Origin: Cladochytrium replicatum
Lineage: Eukaryota; Chytridiomycota; Chytridiomycetes; Cladochytriales; Cladochytriaceae
Reading direction: 5' to 3'
Length of the DNA stretch: 64,000 bases
Assembly (NCBI GenBank): GCA_025526935.1
Contig: JAHLKD010000108.1
Coordinates: 115,575-179,574, forward strand
Numbering within the stretch: the stretch's first letter is position 1; each line of letters starts with the position of its first letter. This document shows positions 32,956-44,412 of this stretch, in pieces. A model generated the notes under the pieces. That model made no database searches and was not told the origin of the DNA. It saw only the letters and a list, made by a program, of their open reading frames with translations. Both the position numbers and the translations under genes were made by a program.

Positions 32956-35900
32956 ATGACAAGCACAGCTGAACTGAGATTCACTGCAGATGCACTGACA
33001 ACTCCTCCATTGTCGCGTTTGGGGGGCGTGATATCGTCTCTCTCTGCAGGAGGGAAGACTCTCTCTGCAATTCAGCTTCACGACGAGGTTCCCTACCCAG
33101 CGTTGCTGCAGATCATAACGGATGTAATTGCATTCATTGAGGAAAGCGCCGCACTTTCTGCGTCTCCCAATCCCGGTCAGATACAGAAGTCTGTGGACGT
33201 GTGGACCGAGGTTCTTGAAGACACAGCATATCGACTCAACGAGTTCTTCCGACTCATCAAGCATAAACCAGCTCTGGATGGGTAATCAATCTTTGCTCTT
33301 CCAATTTGTCCAAGCTTACTTCTTCGATCTAAGCGAGTCGTTCAGGAAAGGAATCGTAGATGGCAATCGTTCTCTTGTTCTGAGCGCATTGTACTCCCTT
33401 TTAAAGGATCTTGAAACTCACAAGAAGCGAATCTACCTTGCTCCTTTCCTGGCTCCAGTGGATATTCCAGCTGAGTATATGCAAGATGATGGTATTAGGA
33501 ACATCGAGCAACTGGAGTGGACCTCATTTAATGTTGTTAGTTGTTGCTGAGCTCACAAAGACACTCGATCAGTTGCAAAATGAGTTCAAGCTTGTCCACA
33601 AACATGTAGATAGTCTTCGACAGACAGGTGAGCAAGAGATAGATACTTTTCTGCAATGTCCCTCACAGTTGAAAGGGAATCCTGCCGCAAGCTTGAAACG
33701 GGAAATCCAGCAGATGGAAGAGGAAAAGCAACAAGTTATGAGTAAGATTCAGAAGCTCCGCAAAAAAGTGGAAGAAATGGTAAGATATGATACTGTGCTA
33801 TGTTTTCTTAAATATTGAACATATAATTGTCAATGATAGCCAAATAGTGAAGCATGGATTGAAGCAGCCAAAAACTTACGTTTAGAGCAGCAAACAGAAA
33901 CTATGATCTCAGAAAAGTAAGAATCTCCATTGTTGGGTTTGTGTAGAGATAAACCTTGATTAGAACAAAAGAGCAAAAGAATTTGGTTTCTGCTGCGGAA
34001 CGAAAGCTACTTCTACTCCAACAACAACTAAAAGATGTCAAGGTTGGTGACTTATTAAATGATAGTAGTTTTGCTGATTAATGTGTTCAGTCAATGTATT
34101 CTAATGTGACACCAGAGGTTCTATTCGCAAAAATGGAAGAAGAAAACAAAATGAACAAATATCTTGCAACTGATAACTTACCAAAGGTCAGTTCCTCTGT
34201 TGTCATTGTGGCTACATTTCAACTTAATGACATATTAATGGTGATTATCAAGGGAATAGAAGATGCCAACAACCATCTCCGAGACATAAAGAAAGTGATC
34301 TCTGAGCCAGCCCTCTCTCCCCGTGATCTCAAGCGGATGGAAGACGAAATTAAAGATCTTAATGAGTCTATCGCAAAGTTGGCTGAAAAGCGATTGTTAA
34401 AAAATAAGTAGGGAAAAAGTTCCTACCGAACTTCAGTTAGCTAATCCAGTGTGTGACTAGCTCTGGAGAAGACAAGCTTGCACTATTTAGACAGCAAGCT
34501 GCAATCATAAGCCGGAAGAAAGAAGGCACAGCCCAGCGTCTCAACACATTGTCTGACGAAGTTCATGAGCTTACAGAAGAGCTTCAGAAAAAAAAAGAGT
34601 CAGCAAAGGGACTCCAAGGAAATAAGGTACGCAGCATGACAATACTACAAGGAATTCTGATCCTTCATCATTCTCAGATACTCAAAGGAGAGGAGTTCAA
34701 ACGTTACGTGAATGAGCTCAGGGGTAAATCCACTCTGTACAAGAAAAAGAAATCAGAGCTGTCAGAGCATACTGCCGAATTTGGTGTATTACAGCGAACA
34801 GAAGAGGTTTATAGTGATCAATCTGATGTTCTGAAACTTAAAATCTTAAACAATGGCATATGAAGATTTTGAAAGCTCGATTGAAGGCTGTATTGGAAAA
34901 CATCAACATTCTGGAGCGCAAAGAAGGAGTTGTAGGGTACTTCTCTGCACAAGAAACACTGGAGAAGGTACAGCATCCCTGGGTTTCGGTTTGGAACAAT
35001 CAAGAAGGTAATTGGACAATGCAATCAGGTGTCTGAACAGAAAAGCGAGATGGATGAAGCAAAAGGAAAAGCCCTGAATGAAATATCAGAAATTGTAGAG
35101 AAAGTAATGAAGAGCATTAATGTGAGCTGAGCCTTGAACTCTCAGCAGGGTTTGTATTAATTACAGTGTGATCTAGGAAAAGAAGGCCAAAATAGCCCCT
35201 GTAATTCAAGAGCTGCGCAATGTGAGACAGCAGTGCCAAGAACTTGAAGCAGAATACTCAGAAAAGAAAAGAGTGTTTGATGCAATTATGTTGGGTCTTG
35301 ATAGGTAATCATAAATAATGAAACAAGCTAATGTGATGCACTGATTGAAGGATTCAAGTGACGCAAATCAGTTGGATCATGAAGTCAAAAATTATCGACA
35401 GGACATCTTGAACGATCAGAGCAGGGTGCACTATTTGCAGCAGATGTGCCAAGCAATGGACATTAACCAAGAAAGAGGTGGGGCATCCAATATAGTTATA
35501 ATTCAAACGCTCAGTTTGCATGATTGAAAACAGTCATGCAAGAAATGAAGGCATACATTGGAGGGGATGATGCATTAGAGCACCTGCAGAAACAAAGAGG
35601 GTTTAAGTCATATCGAGATCTGTACCATAAGAAGATCACAGAACAAGAAAATTTGGGTAAAACACTAAGGGAGTCACAAAAGGATGTTAAGGTTGTTTAT
35701 GTGTTTGCTTGCATGCAGTCGACTAACTGGGAACAATTTATTGAAGGCGAAGCATGAACCTAACATGAAGCAATTTGCAATGTTTAACGATCTTAAGAAA
35801 CTCTTGGAACTGAAAGCTTCTCTCAACAAAAACCTACTTGCAGGGATAAAAGTTGGCGAGACGGCATACGCTGGCATGGTAAGTCAGACTAAGGTATCTA

Positions 35901-35959
35901 TCTTTAATTGACAATAAATGCATCTCGGGTAGATTTCCAATGAGCGACTTGTATTATGA
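32956..35959 (+). CDS. IFT81: intraflagellar transport protein 81
   Basis: IFT-B core subunit; with IFT74 it carries tubulin into the growing flagellum. The ATG at 32956 starts MTSTAELRFTADALTTPPLS. Exon 1 ends at 33281, exon 2 is 33334-33491, exon 3 starts at 33541, and about ten more follow, all GT-AG. Blocks in family order: calponin-homology-like N-terminus with ALYSLLKDLETHKKRIYLAP and FLAPVDIPAEYMQDD, then coiled coil: NEFKLVHKHVDSLRQTGEQE, KLALFRQQAAIISRKKEGTA, EFKRYVNELRGKSTLYKKKK, TAEFGVLQRTEEV, MQEMKAYIGGDDALEHLQKQ, QENLGKTLRESQKDVK and EPNMKQFAMFNDLKKLLELK. A last tiny exon 35933-35959 reads ISNERLVL, matching the family's C-terminal RLIL. No lesion seen. A GTGGCGTGT element lies 19 nt before the ATG. 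Confidence 0.92.
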
Positions 35960-36073
35960 GTGGGTTTTGGCATAAAGGAGGACCGGTTATCGATGAGAAA
36001 AGGGAACGCTGCCGTGGTCTGACCGGCTGGCCAGTCTATCAATCTAATTGCAAAATAAAGCAGTTCATAAAGT

Positions 36074-37105
36074 CTACTGCTTTGTCTTTCTCTTCTTCGG
36101 CTTAGTTCCAGCAGTGCCTTCGTCAAGGTCCTTCGTCACGTCCACCTCGTCATCCCCAGCATCCTCATTGGTGGTTCTTCTCTTAGACTTCTTCTTATTC
36201 TGCGGTTTTTCCACCTCCCCATCCACATGACTATCTTCAACGCCAATAGCCGCATCACCAGCTTCTCGTTTCGACTTCTTCTTCTTCTTCTTCTTCTTCC
36301 CCTCCTCCGGTGTGGGCGGTTCAACTACATCCGACCCATCACCCGAGAGCGGCGAATTCTTCCTCTTCTTTTTCGATTCCTCAATGTCGGGAACAATCGC
36401 AGAATCATCAATAGATTGGGTGGAGTCTTCGATATCCTCCACCTCTCGCTTTCCTTTCCTTTTCTTCTTCGTTTTCTCCTTATCAAGCTTGTTTCCTTTG
36501 TCTTCAAAGGACACGTCCTCAACAATCTCGTCCCCCTCCTCCATGGGAATGGCAGATTGGGACAGGTTTCTCTGCTTTGCCGCCAACAGATGTACTTCTC
36601 CAGTTCTAAGCAGCTTGGCATCACCGCCTGGAGATCCCCCTAGAACACCTCGGGCGCCCTTCCGTGCCGTGCGACCCTCGCAAGCCTTGAGCAGCTCCTC
36701 GTCGGAGACTTTTACCGACCAGTTCTTCTCCTCAGATGTTTCCGACGAAGCACTCACAAACGAGGAGTACATGCGCGTTTTTAAAGCGGCAGCAGCGGAT
36801 GTGGAGTTGTGTGCTGCCTTTGAAATGTTGACCTCGCCGTCTTCGGTCTTTGCTACGACTATGTGGGCCGAGGTGCGGTTGTATGCCGCATCCCACCACG
36901 AGTCCGACCATTCTGTCGAGGTATGACCAACTCCTTTCTGGTCATTCTTGAAAGCAACTGAAATATGCCGGCGGACACCATCTAAGCAGATGATTATGAG
37001 ATACATTTGAGAAAACACAGCTTCCATACGCATACCTCTTTTCTTTCCCAACCCATCGCCTTCCTGCCACCCCATGTTCTTCATCATACGCTCTGCGAAA
37101 GACAT
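36074..37105 (-). CDS. GPATCH4: G-patch protein GPATCH4-like
   Basis: Nucleolar G-patch cofactor of DEAH helicases; human GPATCH4 works with DHX15 in rRNA modification. The ATG at 37103-37105 starts MSFAERMMKNMGWQEGDGLG, the G-patch. An intron (about 37034-36982) follows GKKRG, and although its sequence is also open in frame, removing it restores the family order. Next comes VAFKNDQKGVGHTSTEWSDS and WWDAAYNRTSAHIVVAKTED, then DEELLKACEGRTARKGARGV, a diagnostic block. The C-terminal half is Lys/Glu-rich (EEGKKKKKKKKSKREAGDAA, GTKPKKRKTKQ), as in other members. Divergent from SEC24 with 261 bp between starts; a GTGGCGCGT element lies 19 nt upstream. Confidence 0.83.
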   Translation of the reverse strand: MSFAERMMKNMGWQEGDGLGKKRGMRMEAVFSQMYLIIICLDGVRRHISVAFKNDQKGVGHTSTEWSDSWWDAAYNRTSAHIVVAKTEDGEVNISKAAHNSTSAAAALKTRMYSSFVSASSETSEEKNWSVKVSDEELLKACEGRTARKGARGVLGGSPGGDAKLLRTGEVHLLAAKQRNLSQSAIPMEEGDEIVEDVSFEDKGNKLDKEKTKKKRKGKREVEDIEDSTQSIDDSAIVPDIEESKKKRKNSPLSGDGSDVVEPPTPEEGKKKKKKKKSKREAGDAAIGVEDSHVDGEVEKPQNKKKSKRRTTNEDAGDDEVDVTKDLDEGTAGTKPKKRKTKQ

Positions 37106-37124
37106 TTTGCACTACGAAAAAGAA

Positions 37125-37133
37125 ACGCGCCAC
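37125..37133 (-). promoter_or_regulatory. GTGGCGCGT element, GPATCH4 promoter
   Basis: Exact match to the RRP14/WRAP73 form, on the coding strand of GPATCH4, 19 nt before its ATG. Confidence 0.45.
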
Positions 37134-37366
37134 AGGTTGAGCATCTTATATTTTCTGCTGGAAAAGAAACTTTCAGGAGAAGCACGGAATGTCGAGAATG
37201 GAATGCACGCTAGAACAATCTCTGAGTGATTCCCTTTTCTGCTTCTCTCTCGTCTTATTTTTTTTCCACCCAATGCGCTTCTGTGATGTGTCCCTACGCC
37301 ACTCCCATCCATTTCGCCGTCCAAAACTTCAAATTTGTTGATCTGAACCTCCCAACGCAACAAGAA

Positions 37367-40300
37367 ATGGCTGCCCAAGGTCAACCGCTGGGTTTCCCGT
37401 TCGCTCGCCCTCCGACTCCGCTACAAGGACCGCCGCTTGGTTTTCAGAATCCCCAAGGTGCTCGCCCATTGCCTGGCCGTACGTTATGTTGACAATCCAT
37501 TTATCTCCTCGACTAACTGATCAACCGCAATCGTTTACAGCTCCTGGACCCCCAAATGGAGTTCCCCCTCATCTTAACGGTCTGCCACCGCAAATGCATG
37601 GCCAACAATTTGGACCCGGACAACAGCGATCAAACACTCCACCTCCACCTGGACGAAACAGCCCTTTCATGCCCCATCACGGTGGCCCTCCTGGCCCTGG
37701 CTTTATACCCCCTGGTCATACACCAGTCCCAGGGAGTCCCATGACTACCAACGGTAGGCGGTGATTTGACAAATTCCGATATATTGCTGCTGACTCCATG
37801 TGCACAATCTTTCCACAAGGTCCTCCGATGCGTCCACCAGGCGATCCACTGTCTCGTGGTCCCACCCCTTTGGGCACCCCACAACCAGGTTTCAGACCTC
37901 CAATGGGGCAGCCTCTTGGAATGCACCCGCCAGGAGCACCGCATCCTCCAGGGGGGCCTCTGGGACAGACGCTGGGACCTCGTCCAACTGGAGGAATGCA
38001 GCCTCCTACTGGACCTCCTGTTCCAGGACAACAACCCGGAATGACTCCTCCTCCTGTGGATGCGATGGCAGCGCAGATGGCGGGAATGGGTCTAACAAAC
38101 AAGAGCCCCCGCTCAAAACGTGCATTTTACCCAACCAATCCTGCGGTGCCTTCACAGCCTGCTGGTCTAAATGGTCAACCACCCGCAGGTGCACCAGGAT
38201 TCCCACACCAAGAGCACCCTGCTAATGGAGTTCAACAGCCTATACGTCCACCGATGCCTCCTCAGTTTAACCAAAAGTTTGGACCCCCGCAACCTCGCCA
38301 GCCTTCCCACATGGACCCACCACCACAAAAATTACAACAACAACCTGGTGCACCCCCGCACGGATACTCCCCTCATACTTCTCACACTGACCTAGGGGCA
38401 ATGAATCAACCTCACCAACCACAGCAGCCCCGACCTCGCATCGATCCCAATCAGATCCCCAGCCCTGTTGCCGTGCAAGAGACGGATCAAAATAATTACA
38501 ATGCTCAGGCGTTTATGTCGATGGCGAAAGGGGTGCCACCACTTGCATTGACCGAATACACCGCAGTGGACGAAGGTATTAATTTCTCACTGCGTCAATT
38601 CTGCCTACACTCTCACCAATACTTGTACAGGTAATGCGATCCCGCGTTTTATTCGGGCAACTACATACAATATCCCATTAAATGACGAAACGGCCGGCAG
38701 CTCGAATCTGCCCATGGGATTGGTTATTCAACCACTTGCAGATCTTGGTCCAAAAGAGGTATTCAAAATATACATTTATCTGTTATTTATCGTTTGTTAA
38801 CATAATGTTCAGCAACCGATCTTAGTTGTAGATTTTGGTCCAGAAGGCCCGGTCCGATGCCAGCGTTGCCGCGCATATATCAATCCGTTTGTTGTTTTCA
38901 CGGAAGGTGGGAGGAAATTCGCATGCAATCTCTGTGCTTTCGAGACCGAAGTCCCGTCGGACTATTTCTGCAACTTGGACATGAGTGGGAGACGCATGGA
39001 CTTTGAACAGAGGCCAGAGCTTCAGCATGGAACAGTGGAGTTTGTAGCTACAAAGGAGTTCTGTAATCGCACTCCGGAAACCGCTGCATACGTTTTTGTG
39101 ATCGATGTGTCATGGAATGCTGTGAAGAGCGGAATGCTGGCCCAATGCGTCAGTTCGCTGCGTGAGTTCCTTTACAGTGGGCGTCCTCGACGAACTACAA
39201 CAGGCGTAGCGCTTCCTGCGGGACTGGAAAGTGGATGTAAAATTGGTTTCATCACTTTCGACAGCACAGTGCACTTTTACAATCTCAAGGTCGGTGAAGA
39301 GCCTAAACCCGACGATTAGGCAGCACAACTGAACTTAATTCTCTAAAAATGACAGGCAAGCCTTGAGCAACCTCAAATGCTTGTGATCGGGGACACAAAT
39401 GATGTTTTTGTTCCGATTCACGAAGGGTTTTTGGTTGATCCGATTGAGTCGAAGTACGTTGATATCATGTCTCACTATTTATCTTCTCTGACTCATACCA
39501 TTCTAGGCCTGCAATCGATAGTCTACTCGACATGCTTCCAAAGATGTTCGAGAACACCACAAGCAATCAACCAGTCCTTGGAGCTGCCGTGCAGGCCGCG
39601 TATCTAGCATTGGTTGGTTCTAACTCGTTCTGCTGCACATCTCTCATACTTATGCAATACGCTCTTTCAAAGAAAGCAAGAGGAGGAAAAATGTCTGTTT
39701 TCCAAACAGTGTTACCGTTCGTGGGTCCAGGTGCATTGAAAAACCGGGAGGATGTCAAGCTCCTGGGAACAGATAAAGAAAAAACTCTTTACGAACCTCA
39801 AGAGTATTTCTGGAAGAAGCTGGCCCAAGATTGCTCTGAGAACGGGGTGTGTGTTGACCTGTACGTATTCCCCAATGCATACGTGGATGTTGCGACAATT
39901 GGTAAGGGCATGATCCACCTACAACTGGTGCACTGCATATGATTTTCTGTTAGGTGTACTTTCGTCGCTGACCGGGGGAGATATCTACCACTACTTAAAC
40001 TTTGATGTCCAGCGCGATGGTATCAAATTCGGCAACGATCTAATCAAAACTCTCTCCCGAAACTTTGGATACGACAGTCTTCTTCGGGTTCGCTGCTCAA
40101 ATGGTAGTTCCTCTAAGCCTTTAATTTCCCATATGGTTAATCACTGTCCGTGCGCTGTCAGGACTCAAGATAACCGAGCATATAGGCAACTTCTACATGA
40201 AGAACGCAACAGATGTGGAGTTGGCGGGGATTGATAGCCATAAATCGCTAGCGATCACTGTGAAGCATGAAGGGAAGCTTGACGAGCGGACAGATGCTTA

Positions 40301-41576
40301 CTTCCAATGTGCACTTCTCTACACGACTGCTTCAGGCCAACGACGGATTCGGGTGATTAATTTGGCTGTGACGCCAACACAGTCACTAGGCAATGTGTTC
40401 AGATACGCTGATATGGATACAACAATTACCTATTTGTGCAAACTGGGTAAGCATATTTTCGATGATTTGCCCAAAGTAGTGCTTATTCACATTCGAAAGC
40501 GGTGAACTCTACTATCACCACATCCCTGGCAAACGTGCGCGAACAATTGACCAACCGATGCGTCAAGATTCTATCATCATACAGGAGGCACTGTGCAACA
40601 TCGACTGCACCTGGCCAGGTATAGTGCTTTATTGTTGCAAGAATGCAAACTGATTCTCGTTGTGTTATTTGTAGCTCATTCTGCCGGAATCCTTCAAGCT
40701 TTATCCTATGTACAGTTTGTCAATGTTGAAGAGCAAAGCTTTCCGGGGTGGTAAGTTGATTTCAGTCCACAGAGTTTGCCGTTGCATAACATGGCTTCAA
40801 GGTCAAGAAATGTCGAGCGATCTGCGGGTATACAATTTCCGAATGCTCAAGTCTATGACTGCTCGCGACACAATGATGCTCATGTATCCGGTATTGCGTC
40901 CGTTGCATGACTTGGATGTAAGTTGAAATGATGTGGCCGTCACCAGTTCAAGCGGTCTGATTTACTTAACAGCTTGAGCCATTCACTCGTGATGGAATCG
41001 TGAAGCTGCCTCCTGCAGTTCGAGTGTCGTACGAGCGTCTCGACCAAAGCGGGGCTTACGTTGTTGGTATGTGTTCTCGAGTTTAATCCAATCTGAACCC
41101 CACTTAATCGTCGCACCCAGACAACGGCCAGCAGATGTTCTTATGGTTAGGGCGTCAGTGTAACGTGGACTTCCTGAAGATGGTATTTGGTGTCGAAGGT
41201 GTTGAGCAGATCGACGCAAAGCTGGTATGTGACCTGTGATCCAAATTACAAAATATTTTTCAGTCTCACCTGTCAAACATCAGCGGGTTTTGCCTCCTTT
41301 GGACAATCCATACTCTGCATATGTGAGGGCCATCATAGAACATCTGCAATCGCAAAACTCGAGATATTCAAACTTTCAAGTGGTCCGACATTCATTGGAT
41401 GCGTACATCGAAGTGCAGTTCCTGAATATGATGTTGGAGGACAAAAACAACGACAACATGAATTACGTGGATTATCTGTGTGCGGTTCACAGGTTGGATT
41501 TTAATTTTCGTTTACAGTTGGGTCCACTGAACTTTTCATATCTAGGAGCATACAATTGGAGTTGTCAAACAACTAA
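37367..41576 (+). CDS. SEC24: COPII coat cargo receptor SEC24
   Basis: Cargo-selecting subunit of the inner COPII coat on ER exit vesicles, partner of SEC23. The ATG at 37367 starts MAAQGQPLGFPFARPPTPLQ. The first about 380 residues are Pro/Gly/Gln-rich, as in SEC24C/D types. Then MAKGVPPLALTEYTAVDEG, IPRFIRATTYNIPLNDETAG and the zinc finger CQRCRAYINPF...FACNLC (about 38860-38935). The trunk domain includes AAYVFVIDVSWNAVKSGMLA and CKIGFITFDSTVHFYNLK. Gelsolin-like residues occur near the end, and the last exon gives HRSIQLELSNN after YVDYLCAVHR, joined across an intron (41493-41544) to TAA 41574-41576. About fifteen exons, none broken. Confidence 0.93.
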
Positions 41577-41879
41577 TAAACAAAGTTTCTTTTGTGGCAT
41601 GCTCGCTTTTGCTTTTGGCCTAACTCATTGTTCATTATCATTCGCTTTCGGCGGGCAGTCTACGATCTTTGTAAGAGATTTTGTTCAATCTAAATTATTC
41701 TCAAATGGGGAAGTGGGAGCAACGTTAGGCAGTTCTTCATTTTTGAAGTGGGAGCAACGTTATACAGTTCTTCATCCGGCAGATTTATTGACTTCATGGA
41801 AATACGTCATTTTCGGCTGGTCACCAAAACGAGATCGTACGTGCGTCGAAATGTCCTAAACGGAATAGCAGCAGGACAT
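41577..41879. other. spacer after SEC24
   Basis: About 300 bp with no gene. It contains a short imperfect duplication in which GTGGGAGCAACGTTA occurs twice (about 41715 and 41748). Confidence 0.5.
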
Positions 41880-42810
41880 GACGCCTACAAATAGAACCAC
41901 ATATTTGAACCAGCGAGCAAACTGCCCGTTGCCAGCGATGAACAAGGATAGTATCCCGATCAAAAATCCGACCGTCACGACGTGTGAATCAACGCCTTAG
42001 TGGATGAAAGTCCGTTCAGATATTGGGATGCAAATGGCTGAATCCCGAGATTCGCTCCCAGAATAGAGCTAGCAACATGAGACCGCAGAGGACTCCCGCT
42101 GCGATTTTAGATGCTTTGAGCGCAAATCGGCACCCCAAGCCGATCAATGAGAACCGAGAGATAACCTAGAGCGACTTTGTTTATGTCAAAACGATGCGAA
42201 AAAAGCACCTTTCACATACCTGCTGGCAATTAAAGCATGACCGAGTTCGTGGAAGGCACCGGACTTTGTAATCAACAGAGAGAGATATATGGATGCAGTA
42301 ACTTGAGGTCCGTTCCTTTGGAAAGATCTTACCTCCAGCTTAAATGGATAAAGAAGATCGAACAGTTGACGCAATGTATGCCACAGTATTAGGATTGCGA
42401 CGAAATGGCAGAGTATAATAAGGAGAGAACGGGGTTGCGGTGTTGGCTTGGGTCGCTGTGAAATGAACGAGAACAAATGCGGTATATTCTGGATCCCCCC
42501 CCCCCCCCCCCCCGAACATACTCCATGGAACATCGAAACCTCCAGCATTCGCCGAATGTGCGCGTCCACTTCCGCTGTCTGGCTGCTCCTCGAGCAATAC
42601 GTAATCCCTCTCATTTTGAAAGTTCTTCAAGAATAGGCGTGGAGAGGAAGTTGACTGTGGTGTTATCGATAACAAGGGCGAGTCTCGGCCATTGAAGCAT
42701 CTGCAAACGGTGCTGGATGATACGCTGGTTTTGTTGCATCGTACAATGCGGAGATCATGGAGATCCAGAGAGAGCAAGTCAACCTTCGCTCTGTTTAAGC
42801 TGGACGACAT
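41880..42810 (-). pseudogene. site-2 protease-like M50 peptidase, probably decayed
   Basis: Intramembrane zinc protease family that cleaves membrane-bound transcription factors. Visible pieces: a transmembrane stretch SLLIILCHFVAILILWHTL (about 42430-42370), an exon with the zinc motif FHELGHALIAS (about 42260-42225), KASKIAAGVLCGLMLLALFW (about 42130-42070), and SQYLNGLSSTK followed in another frame by VVTVGFLIGILSLFIAGNGQ. The LDG motif that holds the third zinc ligand appears as LNG, with Asp replaced by Asn. Sequence between the HExxH and next helix is too short, the pieces lie in different frames, and a 19-base poly-C run interrupts the N-terminal exon. Total coding is about half the family length. 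Decay is likely; assembly error is the alternative. Confidence 0.5.
42495..42513. repeat. poly-C run of 19 bases
   Basis: Uninterrupted homopolymer inside the N-terminal part of the decayed site-2-protease-like gene; encodes poly-Gly on the minus strand. Confidence 0.95.
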
Positions 42811-42886
42811 GGCATGGGAATTGGCCTGAAGTCATCGTCTATACAAAGAAATTACTGTACAATAAACGATGGTTCTCCATTCAGAG

Positions 42887-43546
42887 CTAAGGATCTGTCT
42901 CGGTCATAATGGCAATAAATTCTTGCTCATCAACTTGAAAAAGAGAAATGTGTCAGATGTCGGAACAATGGATAACTCTAGCAAAGTCATACTCTCTCCA
43001 TCCTGGTCAAGGTTGAATTCATCAATCATCGCCTGAAGTTCATCATCATCAATATTTTCTCCCATTTCCTTAGCGACTTTGCGAAGATTCCTTAGGGAAA
43101 TATTCCCTGTACCGTCGTCCATCGAACAGCTTGAACGCCTTTCGAATCTCTTCCATAGGTTCCCTGTCCAATAAACGTTCTGACACTAGTTGAATAAGGC
43201 AAAAAGCGTCAGGCTTCAATCCTATTTTTCGACAAGTTGTCAATACTTACTAACATTGTTAAAGTCGTCGAACTCTATTAGGGCCTGCCCACCCTTGTCG
43301 TATTCGAGTATGATCTTTAGTACTCATCATTCTTCATATCAAAGCCTACGGTCCGCATGGCAACCTGGTCTTGCGTGAGCGATTTCGGTATCAGCCAGCC
43401 GTCTTCTTTATCTTCAGCTCATCGTAATCCAGTGCACGGTCCTTGTCGGTATCAAATAAGTCGAATGCTTCTTTAATATCCCCTTTATGCTCGGCAGTTA
43501 GCTCTGGACGCGCGACTCTTCTCTTGTTTTTGGCTGTGTCGAGCAT
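42887..43546 (-). pseudogene. centrin (CDC31) pseudogene
   Basis: Centrins are four-EF-hand proteins of centrioles and basal bodies. All parts are present: [40 protein letters not shown] (EF1), VAMRTVGFDMKNDEY, KIILEYDKGGQALIEFDDFN (EF2), [40 protein letters not shown] (EF3), [16 protein letters not shown] and [15 protein letters not shown] (EF4), stop 42887-42889. Three lesions are visible. The first intron (47 nt, between ELK and VAMR) starts AT instead of GT. One base is missing after NDEY. One base is extra after KLFD. Conservation of the rest suggests recent death, or several sequencing errors. EF2 also lacks canonical calcium ligands. Confidence 0.75.
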
Positions 43547-43603
43547 GGAGTTGACCGCCGAATTTGGAAGTGGCCTACATTTTATTCTATTTTTCGACAA
43601 TTG

Positions 43604-44412
43604 TTATGGAAGCGACTCTCTTGCTCCTCCCCACCATTTAAGTACATCCCTACGACCTCTGGCATGCTTTCCAAATCTTTCTAGCGTATGGAAAGAACCT
43701 TTCTGGCCTACTTTGACCCTTTCTGGTCCGGACTGCCCATCTCTTGCCCCAATGGCCGCTGGATCCTCATGCTGTGTCCTTGTAGGATCATGCCTCTTTA
43801 TTGCTTCAGTGGTTCCGGCCCAGCTCCACCCGATTTCCGACGAAGTGGTGGCAGGACAAGTGTACTTCTCAACAGGTGGACGAAATCGAATAACCCGAGG
43901 AACGTTGTATGTATATAGCCAGTCCCCAACGATCGAATCCGGAGTTTCAGTAAGCCCAGGAGGAAGTTTGGAGGGAAGACCCGAAGCGTAAGGAGGACGG
44001 TGTTTTGTTGTGTCTGATAGTGAGGAACGACGAGGATCTCGGCGATCAGAACTGGTTAGAGCTCCTGCTGGCTTTATCGCTGATGGAGGAAGCTGTGGTA
44101 GTCGTAAGCTGGTTCCTGTTGCCTCACAGAGCTTCTGTTGTTGCTGCTTATACTATTTGACAAAGATAACATGATAAGCTTCTTAAAGTTATGTAATAAG
44201 AAATAAAGACAATGTACCTCCTGGCATGCCTCTCTCATAAATCCCCAGTGCTGTTGCCAATTTTTCGCCGTGGACAGTTCATAATTGATAGTCTGTCGCC
44301 TATCAACAATGATTAGCAGAGGGCAGTCACCATGGCAGACTGCATACCAGATAGCATCGTTATGAACCTGATTTTGCTGCCGCTTCTCCTTTGATCTCCC
44401 ACCCTCCTGCAT
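43604..44412 (-). CDS. LLC1-type axonemal protein (C20orf85/CIMIP1-like)
   Basis: Small protein of the family found as microtubule inner proteins in motile cilia. The ATG at 44410-44412 starts MQEGGRSKEKRQQNQVHND. The hallmark LSTAKNWQQHWGFMREACQE (about 44275-44220) ends exon 1. A 65-nt intron is followed by YKQQQQKLCEATGTSLRLPQ, a Pro/Ser region, SGLPSKLPPGLTETPDSIVG, VIRFRPPVEKYTCPATTSSE, IGWSWAG, and a C-terminal LERFGKHARGRRDVLKWWGG ending at TAA 43604-43606. The order (KNW--WGF, PPVEKY, S--IGW, L---GK, W) is that of the family as I remember it; overall identity is low. Divergent from bystin with 77 bp between starts. Confidence 0.58.

Noticed and set aside
37798-38102. Gly/Pro-rich minus-strand frame over SEC24
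   Set aside because: Complement of the proline-rich SEC24 N-terminus.
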